This document shows, one piece after another, positions 9,173 to 19,300 of a stretch of 28,380 nucleotides of DNA. The DNA is from Acanthamoeba sp. SK_2022b (taxonomy: Eukaryota > Discosea > Longamoebia > Acanthamoebidae). The position numbers and the translations under genes were made by a program. Within the stretch, counting starts at the first letter, position 1, and every line of letters begins with the position of its first letter. The notes beneath the pieces were generated by a model. That model saw only the letters and a program-made list of their open reading frames with translations. It was not told the origin of the DNA and made no database searches. The DNA is taken from NCBI GenBank assembly GCA_027943245.1, contig JANDJZ010000385.1:1-28380 (forward strand), in the 5' to 3' direction.

Positions 9173-12054
9173 ATGGACTACGGCAGGAGGCAGACCCTCT
9201 TCTTCGGCCATGGTTCGGACCACCTCCCTTCCTGCGCTTCTCTTCTTTCTTCCTTCGTGCACTCACCTTGGCTTCACTCTTGCCCCCTCTCCACCACTTT
9301 TCGTTTCTCTTTGGTGCGGCGCGCCCGAGCAGTGACGCTGCTCGTGGTGCTAGTAGTGGGTCTGTCGGCCGACTCTGCGCGAGGGCAGGCTTGCGTGCCC
9401 TATCGCGGCTCCCCCGCCACCGGCTTCAAGTGCGACAGCGTGGTGACCTACCCTCACTTCCTCCTCCTGCCCGGACAAACCTACACTCAGGTACTATCGA
9501 CTGCCTGCTTCCCTTTTAACGGACTCGTTGTGATAGAGATCTCTCCCGTCAACCCGTTTATTTTTTTTCTGTGACACGTGGTTTGTGCACCTTTTCCTAT
9601 CGACCGTTCGGCCTTGCTCTGCGCACAGGCGGACCGAGCCACGGCAGAGACCACAAAGCTGCTGGGCGTGTTCGTGCCGCCGGCTTGCCGCAACGCCGCC
9701 ATCAAGCTCGCCTGCTGGGGAGGCTTCGTCGAGTGCAGTTTTGACGGCGAATTCAAGTGTACGCCTCCACCGCACGCTCATCACCCATTGCAACAAGCGT
9801 AAACCTTAACTCACCGATCTCGACCCTTGATCCACTGCTGCAGACTACCCGCCATGTCGGAGCGTTTGCGACCAGGCCGTGGAGGCTTGCGGCGCGTTCT
9901 TTGCTGCACAGAACAAGACGCAGCTCCTCCCCAATTGTAGCTCTCCGCTCTTTCCCGCCGACAACTGCAACAACGGATCACAGGCCACCGGAGGTAGCTT
10001 TACCCCGCCCCCCAATGTGTCTCTTTCTTTATGGCGCACGCCGCACTTAACACTGCGTGCAAACCCTAACCGACGATGAGCAGTGGTGGTGCCGTACAGT
10101 CAGGCCGACTGTCCGTATCCGTTGAAGTTCAACCCGGAGGGCACCATCGCCGACCCGACCCAGCCGCTAGGCTCGGTCGACCAGGTGTGCGTCTACCCGT
10201 GCCCCGACCCCATGTTCACCAGCGCCGAGTGGGACGCCTCGTTCGGTGTCCTGACCGGGCTCGGGAGTACGTCGACATTTTTTCAACCTCGCCCCACTCA
10301 CACCACTGCGTCTTGGTTCTCCTGCGGTCGACTTATGGGCGTGTGTGTTGGCATGTAGTTATATCGTTCGCCATGGTGTTGTTCCTGATCATCACGTACA
10401 GCCTCATGCGACACAAACGTCGGTTCCCGACTTCATTCCAAATATGGCTCTCCGTGTCCTCTCTCGTGTGCAGCATCGGCGTACTGCTCCCCGTGCTGGT
10501 CGGAGGTAATCGATGATGTCTCCCCCCTTTTCGCTTCGACCATTTCAAACACTGTGTGGTGTATTGGCGCAGGCCCCCAAAGAACGGTCTGTACGTGGGA
10601 CGACGTCCCAGTGCTTCAGACGTTCGACGGGGCTCGTGACAACAACGGCCAGGGCGTCGTGTGCGTGCTCCAAGGTACACACACGCTACTTCATAAGCAA
10701 CAGCAGCGGAAGCCAGTACGATTAATCTTCAAACTGTAATGTCAGGAATGCTGATCATGTTCGGCGGCCTGGCCGGCAGTTGCTGGTGGCTTATGCTCAC
10801 TATCACGGGCTTCCAGTTCATCGTGCTCAAGGTGGGATCGGCCCGTATCAAGATGCTGGTGCTCTCATTCCCCCACGCCATTGGCCGTAACTTGTTACCG
10901 CAATTCTCACTTTAGCTCCGATTTGGGTCGCACGCCAGCTCAACATCGGTTCACACATGATTGGTTGGGGCGTGCCTTCCTTGAGCGTATTGATTGGTGT
11001 GTGACCTCAGCCGCAAACCTCTTCCCCAACCAACCAGCTCACTTGGAATTTTAACCGGTTCATCGTTCCAGGCTTGGCTGCCCAAAAGTTTGGAGGCCCG
11101 GCGGGAGCCTACAACTGCTTCGTCGCCTCTCCGTGGGATTGGGGGCTCTGGTATGCTCCAGGTATGTCGCAGAGCGCCATCCTCCTTTGCTGCCTCCTCG
11201 CTGGTTGACTTGGTGACTGATGCGCTTTGACTTTGTGGCGGTCAGTGATGTTCAATCTCGTGGTGGGGACGACGTTGATGGGGATCGTCATCTTCAAAGT
11301 GTGGCGGGTACCCTTTCCTCTTACCTCCTCGTTCAACTCGATCGTTTCCTTACACTCGTTCACTTTGTCTGTCTACCTCGCCCGCGACGCATGGCGACAG
11401 GTTCAATCACGACTGAAGGAGGTCAGCCAGACCGTCATTTCCAAAGAGCACCTCATTAGGTTGGCTGGCCTGATCGTGGGCTACTGGTTCCTCTACGCCT
11501 TCTTCACGATCCGCCGGGTCTACAGCGAGATCGTTTCCGTACGCAAACCCATCATCGTTCGTTGTTGTTTTTTAAATAATTTAAAAAGATTTTATTTGGT
11601 TTATTATAATCTTATTTTGGTGCAACAAACACAGAGCGACATTGAGGATGCTGTGGCGGATCAGATCGCGTGTGGCGTGGAGACGGGTGAGGAGTGCGAG
11701 CTGTCCACGTCGTTCAACAAGGGCACGTGGTATCTACAGGCCATGACCCTTGGCGGCCAGGGCGTCATCATCTTCTGTTCCTTGGGCTTGTCCAAGGTTC
11801 GCTCTACCCTGCGCGCGTTTGTAGGTGAGCGTGAGACGGGTCAGTACTGACGCTCGAGTGGGTCCGCACAGGAGCCATTGGTGTTCTGGCGCGTGCTGCT
11901 GCGCAACTGGCGGCAACCAATGTCTATCATCAGGGGCGCCTCGAGCAAAAGCCAATCCGATGAAACCATGTCGGACGGAAAGGACGGCACCAAGGAGAGA
12001 TCGTCCTATGACTATGATATGTCCTCGCTTGCCGAAGAAGGGGGCGATCTCTAG
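9173..12054 (+). CDS. Frizzled/Smoothened-like seven-helix receptor with cysteine-rich domain
   Basis: Thirteen exons in consistent phase: 9173-9490, 9629-9758, 9844-9993, 10084-10266, 10359-10505, 10573-10674, 10746-10831, 10939-10996, 11072-11161, 11246-11307, 11401-11538, 11635-11796 and 11872-12054, about 602 residues from the first in-frame ATG. The true start is uncertain. The signal peptide (VTLLVVLVVGLSADSARG) lies about 50 residues in, so an upstream intron or a later start is possible. The secreted part has the Frizzled cysteine-rich pattern (ACVPY, VPPACRNAAIKLAC, YPPCRSVCDQAVEAC). Seven hydrophobic helices follow, with family marks SHMIGWGVPSL in helix 4 and a cysteine-containing loop before LWYAP and helix 5. 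The tail is short and serine/acid-rich. The Wnt-pathway KTxxxW motif is absent. Ligand and pathway are unknown; it is presumably a plasma-membrane receptor. Confidence 0.87.
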
Positions 12055-12326
12055 AGATGCGTTTACTTTCTGTTCGGACTAGTGTTTTATGCGACGGGCG
12101 ACGTGCGATGTGCAAGGTGCGAGCGACACCTCGTGATTCTTGACGTCCAGCGCCACTGCGGTGAGTGCTGTTAGACGGCCGGACCGACGGTTATTCAGAT
12201 GAGCGGTAGCGTAAGCATTTTCAACTTGCTCTGGCCCCTACCACGTCGGGGCAGGACAGCAAACTCCCAACACAGACACGGCGAAATTGAATTGGTTGTC
12301 TGTATTCAATCCCCAAACCGCCCTGA
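12055..12326. other. Short convergent intergenic region
   Basis: 272 bp between the stop codons of the receptor gene and the minus-strand lipase-GTPase gene. It should contain both 3' ends. No other feature was recognised. Confidence 0.5.
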
Positions 12327-15300
12327 TCAGTTTCCTCCACCATAGTAATGGAGGTCATCCAGTTGGTCGACCCACTGGTGCGGAGAATAGCGCCGGATCC
12401 AGAGAAAGAGTTCATCTTCTGAGAGCACGCCTGCGCTCCTGAGGCACCGCTTCTGCTCCTTCTTCAGCTCCACCCTCTTACCTCGCATTTCGAAGCCCCG
12501 GTTGAGGTTGAAGCAGGTAGGCTGGATGAGGTCAATTAGGTCGACGGTGCGCATGCTGCCTCCGTCTTCGCCCTCGAGGAAGAGCTCCACCTGGCGCCCT
12601 AGGCCTTGGTTGGCGCTTCGAATTTGGTCTGCCACGCGAGTGCGGCAGTGGGCAAGCTCCTGGCTCAGGAGGTCACTATCCCAGGAGAGGGTTCTAGCCC
12701 ATAGATCGCAGCGGTGAAGGCAGATGAGCACCGGGGTGTGCTGGCTGAGGGCCATGGCGGCAATATCAACGAACACCTCATCGTAGCCGGAGGTGTGGCA
12801 CGTATTGGCGTTGGCCATGAGCACGATGAGGTCGAGCAGGTTGCGCCCCTGGGTGAGGCTGCTCTTGACCAAAAGGGCCTCCTCGTTGGAGCCGGGGAAG
12901 TCGAGGAAGAGCAGCTGGGGCTGGCTTGGAGGGCTGTAGCTCTTGATGCTCAGTGTCCGATTACCTGAGAGACCGCCTGCGTTGCTATCAAAATGGAACA
13001 TGTGCCGCAGGGCAGAAGACTTGCCCAGCCTCGCAGGACCAATGAAGCCAATCGTGAAGCTCTGAGTCGCCTCACCGCGCAGCTGATGCAGAATTGCGGC
13101 TCCCTGCAGCAGCTGGCCGAAAGCCTTCTGTGATGGCTCCGACATGGCATTCAACAGTCCCCACAAAGGATCGCGGATCTGCCTGATGTCTTCCCTTGAG
13201 GGTTCCTCACCTTCTCGCTGGATCTGTTCGCTCAGGAATTGATGCAGCGGCTGGTCGCCCATGATGTCAAAATTGAGCGTTCTCAGCCACATCCCGATCT
13301 TCTTCTCGCACCTGAATCAGGAATGCACTCACGTAGCGACCGTTTGTGTGTGAGCGATCGATCAACTTTGCGCGTGCGAGAAGGAAAAGAGACACTTACC
13401 AGTATGCAGAATCAGGAGCTTCAAAGCCGCATGCCTTGATGATGTGCTGGAGCTTGGCGGTGTAGGTTTCGGTGCCATACAGATCCTCTAACTTGCACTG
13501 TTTGGGCCGTTGGGGTCCGAGGAGGTGGGCATCGGCCATCTCCCTCCGGAGCTCCAGCTTCGACAGGGGAGCTTTCTCTTGAGAGCCCAACAGGAGCCCC
13601 TGGAGCTGGGCGTAGGTCAGCGGACGCAGGATCTTCGATTCGTAGCTCGAGGCCATGAGCCAGAAGTATTCGTAGGCCAATGGCAGGCCGCACAGGAGCG
13701 TGTTCACTGCCACGGTCAGAGCTCTCGCCAGCTCCACCTTCTCGCCCTTGTAGAGATCGAGAAAGAGACCGAACGGAGCGAGAAGGGACCGGAATGGGGA
13801 GGCGATGCCCATGAGCACATAGGCGGCCGAGTCACCGATGACGTGGAGAGCAACCGTGGGAAGCTTCTTCCAGTACTCTAGGTCAAGGGCCTGCAGCGGC
13901 GTCCGGTACCAGTCGGGAGAACAGAAAAGGCTGTCAACGAGTGCGATCGGGATCATGCTTCGCTCGATCAGCAGCGGCCAATACGTTGCTGGCCCAGTGC
14001 TGGTATCAATCAGTGAGGCGCGGTAGCTTTCGAAGATGTGCGAGGGCAGCACAGGCTCATCTGTTCCGAAGAGGGTCTCGTCGAAGAAGCTGGGGTTGAC
14101 TTCCCATCTCTTGACTCGGTGTTCCTTCTCGCCGTAGAGGAAGATCACATACTGTTTGAGGGCTTGGGGCATGCCCGAGTCCATGAGTGAGTGGAATAGG
14201 GGCTGGCTAATTAAATCCATGAATCGGCGGAGCCACTCGGCCCGGCTTGTCTGGAGCACCGCTGGATCGTTGAGGGCCCGCCTGCTTACCACCTGTGTCA
14301 GCGCGACCTCGGCCGCCCGAGGCATATACGACAGGAGCAGATCGGGTCGGCTTATCCTCGCCAGGCGATCCAGCATGGCCAGTGTGCGATCGACTTGAGG
14401 TCGGCGACCTGACTGGTCGAGCACGTGGCCCAGAGAGGCAAGCGTACAGCACCGGAGGAGTGACGCCGACACCACGCCAGCGGGGCACAGGTCGGCGTAG
14501 CGCTTCTCCTGTTGTGGGATATTGCCGCACACGTCGTCCTCAGGAATCTGTATGATGCCAGACCGACCGAACATGCCGTTCCACTGCAACTGGTAGAATT
14601 GCTCCACCTCACGCATCGGCGGACCCTCCACGCAGATATATACCTTCTCGAGAGTGCTGCTCTGCGGATCGAGGAGAATTGGCCCAATGGGGAAAGCTGT
14701 GTCCCCAATGGTGATAGTTGACCACGCGCACAGCCACGAGCCAGTGATTGCCACCTGCGCTCTCTTCGGCGTCCACATCACCGACGCCCGCACGATATCT
14801 GGAGAGAATGGATCCTTCTCGTCGGCCAGAGTCCCCAGAGGGTCGAGGCTGATCTTCCTCACGGTCAGGGCCGTGGTCGTTGCGTGGCGGTAGGCTCGGA
14901 TGGAGTGGTGGTCGATGGCACCAGGCGGCCAGGTGGAGGGCACGAGCAGGCTCCCGGAGCTGGTCACGGGCTCGATGCCGGGGTGCAAGGATGGATCGAA
15001 TTGGTGGAGGCGCCCAAAGAGCACGAACTGGAAATGACCTCGTTTCATCTGCTTGGCCGCTTCGCACAGCCGGGGCAGCGCAACGTCATTCATGATGCGA
15101 TTCACCTGCCGTCGCGCCATAATATCGTCTCCTTCCGCGAGCACTTGCCAGACGGCCTTGTGTATCTGGTCCATCCATCTGTCACTCACCTTGCCGGCCG
15201 CTCGGCTGTCGATGCTGAGGGCAAGGGCAGCAGGCAGGACGTCCCTGCTTATGAGCAGGTTGTGGAAGTGGCTCTTGTACTTGCTCATCAAGATTGCCAG

Positions 15301-16060
15301 CGATTCGGCCATTGCTGGTGGGGCACCGAACGTGATGACTTTCAATCGGGGTGACTTGGCGAGCTCGGCACGCTGTGCCTCCGTCATGATCTCCTTGTCA
15401 CTGACCGCCTCCATGCCCAGGAACAGCCGCACCCCGATAAGCTGGGCTAGCGCCCCACCCACCGAGTGGCCCGAAATGACCACACGGGAGAGGCCCGAGG
15501 ATGATGGTGCGGCCTCCCTCATCAGTCGGTAGACCAGCGCACAGGGAAACGAATTGGCAGCGGCCTAGGCAGGCCAATAACAGGGAAGAGGTGAGACAAC
15601 TCGCAACAAGGGTTGATGGTGCGGTGCATACCCATATTCCGGCGTGGGCCTCTCCTCTCCTCTCCGACTCAGTCGGCATGACGTTCACTGGCTGAGCGTT
15701 GGCGAGAGCGCCGCACAGGTTCTCAGTGCCAGGGAAGGCAAGGTACCACACTGTCGTCCCACCTCCTTGGGCGGGGGAGGTGGCTACCTCTCCCCGACCG
15801 AGGACAAACGTATGACCTTCGCTGTTATGGAACCAAATGCGGTTGATGGTGTGGAGGCTAGCATCATCGCTGTCAGATAGATCTTCCTCCGTTGAACGGT
15901 TGGACTGATGGACCAGGCCATTAAGGAAACTCGCGTTACAGTAGTCGATCAGGGTGTCGGGGGTCAGCTCGTTCCTATTCCCAGAGCTCAAGTCGAGGCC
16001 TCGGGCGAGCAGGTCAGCCCTATCGTGATCCGACACCGCCTTTGACACTGTTGTTCCCAT
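12327..16060 (-). CDS. Class-3 lipase/P-loop GTPase fusion protein with N-myristoylation motif
   Basis: Three exons: 16060-15632, 15564-13400 and 13311-12327, coding 1192 residues. The N-terminus MGTTVSK is a good N-myristoylation signal. Lipase-3 marks: AFPGT (108-112, oxyanion strand), AHAGIW (139-143), the nucleophile elbow GHSVGG (175-180, Ser177), VITFGAP (219-225) and a candidate acid Asp251 in SRDVLP. A long unassigned middle is followed by hydrophobic stretches (VALHVIGDSAAYVLMGIASP and ALTVAVNTLLCGLPLAY). The GTPase has P-loop GPARLGKS (956-963), DFPG (1002-1005) and HRCD (1064-1067) in place of NKxD. The protein ends after the GTPase, without a HECT domain. Exon 2/3 joins at YW-CEKK, matching FW-CERT in the plus-strand paralogue. 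It could act on membrane glycerolipids under nucleotide control; this is inference. The two genes share a 240-bp divergent promoter. Confidence 0.85.
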
Positions 16061-16300
16061 CCTTGTGGCTTTTGCCCTGTGGTGCTGGCTGGTATGGTTT
16101 GGTGGCCAAGAAAACGCGCGCCTAGTTTCTCCAACAACACACGTCGCGGTGCTCGGGGCAACTGAACCGAAATCGGTGGTAGTGCTACAAGGCGGAGTCG
16201 GATTGACATCAAGTTACCAGCAGCGCGATAATATTAGTACCTTACGTTCCTCCCGGCAAAGAGAAAGACAACGGCCAGAGCACCACAGCAGCCAGACAGC
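16061..16300. promoter_or_regulatory. Bidirectional promoter region of the paralogous lipase-GTPase pair
   Basis: Only 240 bp separate the two divergent start codons, so both 5' UTRs and promoters must overlap here. No TATA box is obvious; an AT-rich spot (GATAATATTAG) lies near 16230. Co-regulation is likely but inferred. Confidence 0.6.
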
Positions 16301-19300
16301 ATGGGAAACAACACAAGCACTGGCGCTAAGAGCAGGAAGGCCTTCTTGCCAGGCCAGACAAATGAGTGCTCCCCGGTGGAAACGGCCGAAAGCTGGACCA
16401 ACAGCGTTGCTAAGCGGACCAGGAAGCTTGCCAGTTGCGCCCCCGCCGATGAGGTCGTGGCCAGCGCCTTCTGCTGCTGGCTCCTTGAGCAAGCTGAGCC
16501 CGAGAAGATGTTTGACGCCCTCCGCCAAGGCGAGGGCCTGGTGGATGATGTCAGCATTAGGTGGGCCGAAATGTTGCGCCAGGGACGCGTGCCCATCGTC
16601 GGAGTGCGCACGAGCACGTGGCTGCCCATGGAAACTCGCTCCCCCATCGCCAACGAGACACCTCCCAACTCCCTGCGTATGCTGTTCGCCCAGGGCATCA
16701 GATCAAGAGGCTGCACAAGCGAACCGGGAACATCAACAGCTTCCAGCCAAGAGGTGACGTTTGTGGCATTCAGCTGCCCCCCCTCGGAGCTGTGGTCGGC
16801 CAGCCACCAACAACACCGCGAGGACTTTGGGAGGGTAAAGTTCCACAACGGGATGGCCAGCCTGGCCGGCCTGCCGCCGCTCGATCTGGTGGCAATGCTT
16901 CTCGGCGAGGAGCGGCCGCTCTACCTCACCGGCTTTTCAATGGCCGGAAGTGTCGCCCAGCACGTCGCAATCCGCCTGCTTGTGCAGCTGCTGGGGCCTC
17001 AGCTCGACCCCTCCAAGGCCTCCCACTCCCCCGAGCCCATCTTCATCGGCGAGGATCTGGCCCCTGGTCAGATCAGACAGGCGGGCAATGTCCCCTTCCC
17101 CCCCTCACCGGACTTGAGGGCTCTCAGCGCGCAGGACCGTCCCGTTGATTACAGCAGCAGCAGCAGCAGCAGCAAACACAACGGGGGGACTCGAGAAGGC
17201 CTGCTATCTCATTTCAACAAGCCGACCGACATGTTGGCTCACCTCAGGGGCAAAGTGATGCAGACTCTGCACGTGATTACCTTTGGCGCACCGGCCGCGC
17301 TCTCAGCCGAGGCCGTCAATGTTCTGCGACGCAGTAACTTTCCACGAGACCAGTTCGTCAACATGGCCTGTTCCGATGATCCCCTGCCGTGGCTGGCAAC
17401 AGCCCTGTTCGAGCTCGTGCACTTGGACAGGATGCTCATGCGGTCGGCCAGTGCGGTCCTCTTTCAAGTTTGTGTCTTGCCCCAGCCGTCTGAGGCGTCA
17501 TCGGTGGTTGCCTCCTTGCCGCATCTGCAGAGCACTCTGCCGGCCAAGAGCAACTTCCGCTTTTATGGCGTTTATCAGCTGCTCGGTGACACGTCTGGTT
17601 CCACTGCCTGGCACAACTGCACTCCCGAAGACCTGCTGAAGCAGAGCCAAGCACTACACACCCTTAATAGTTACGTCAAGATGATGCTCGAGGCTGCAGG
17701 GAATCAACGTGATTCGCCCACAGCCGGGGCAGGCCTCGACGGCAGGAGGCCTTACATGCACGTTGACAGGCCCTCGGTGAGGATATTCGTGGAGCCACAA
17801 GCGGTACAAGTTAAGGGCTCGGGCGACAGTCAACTTCTAGCATTCACCCACGTCGAGTTGAAGAGGCTCACCAAGCCAGAGGTCTTCCTCACCAGCCCGC
17901 TGCACTTCACCACGCCTTATTCAAAATCTTCGGGGTCATCATCTCCCTCCATCCGGACCAGCACCTGCGTCGGGTTCCGAGCTTCGGTCACGGTTGGAAA
18001 TGGTAAGAACGTTCAGTGGCACGTGCGCCTGGTGAGCAAGCTCTTCCCGACGCTCGAGATGGCGTGGATCGAGAAGCCGACTACTGTGGAGTACCTCAGC
18101 TGGCGTGAAGCCCGGTTCGCCCATCTGTCGCCCCGAGAGGTCGTCTACTCCAACATGCTCGAGCTCTACCTCCTCGCCAATGCCAAGCACGTTGATGACA
18201 CCAGCCGCCAGCGCCAAGAACTGCTGGAAGCTCTGAAGCACACTGCACGGGTGGTCACCTCACTAGCGCGAAGGACTCGTCTCGACATGTATGCCGCGTT
18301 CGCGATGGAGTGCAACCAGAAGCTGACTCAGCTGCTTCTTTCGTCGGACGTCCTCATCGAGGACAAGGACAAGCTCTCGGTCAACGAGATGTACGCGCAG
18401 AACAACAATCTGCTCCGATCGTTGGTTGCAGGCGACTCAGCCACTCTGTTCTCTCTGCCGCTTCCTCCCAAGATCTGCTCTCGTCTCATGGCCATTCTTG
18501 GCTGCCGCATGGAGGTTCCGCAAGGTTCGTGTCTCCTCAATCCCGTAACCACGATCTAAGGCTGCTTCTTCCTTGCATTATGTAACGCTTACCTATCTCT
18601 CGCCTTGCTTAATTCAGCTAAAGAGGCAGAGCCTCTGGTGTGGGACCTCTTTAGGGTCGTCGATGTGCCCACGAAGTTGCTCAACAGCCAAATCGGCTAC
18701 GAGGAGGCCATATCATACTCGCGCCTTATCACGGGCCTCGTGGATGTCCACCTCTGCTCCATCGATCATCTGCGCAGCAAGAAGAGCCTGCTTTCGCTTA
18801 TCGGCGCGGCACCTCTATTCGTCGGCCATGTTATGCTTGCGAGTGTCCTTGGACTCGTCGCCGCGGTTGCGGCCTCCGTCGGGTCCCTGCTCACATCCGT
18901 CATACTGATCCCGTTCATGATCAGTGATGCCGTCAAAGACCGCTCTCGTCTCGCCTCGTTTGATAGCGAAGACGCATTCGAGAATCCACTCGTTCTGGCC
19001 GGAAATGCCCTGCTTCTGGGCATCCCGCTCACGATCTACGGCGGGATGGCTTTGACCAAAGAGGTCTACGGCAACGATGACATCACGCCAGATACTTCTT
19101 CAACAGTGGCCATCACCGATCGCCAGCTCCACACGGCCCAGTGGATACTACCCAACCACCGGCTCTACGCGGGCAAGGATAAGGTGGTGGGTGCTACCAA
19201 GAGGGCTGTCCAAAGCGACCAGCTCTACAACGAGGGAATCTACCTGAACAAGATGCAGAGCCTTCTTGAGCTATGCGACGACACGCCCCTGGACTCGGCC

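Noticed and set aside
8956..9519. A 187-codon plus-strand frame upstream of the receptor
   Set aside because: It overlaps the receptor's first exon in another frame and shows no domain. The cysteine-rich-domain frame is the one that splices in phase.
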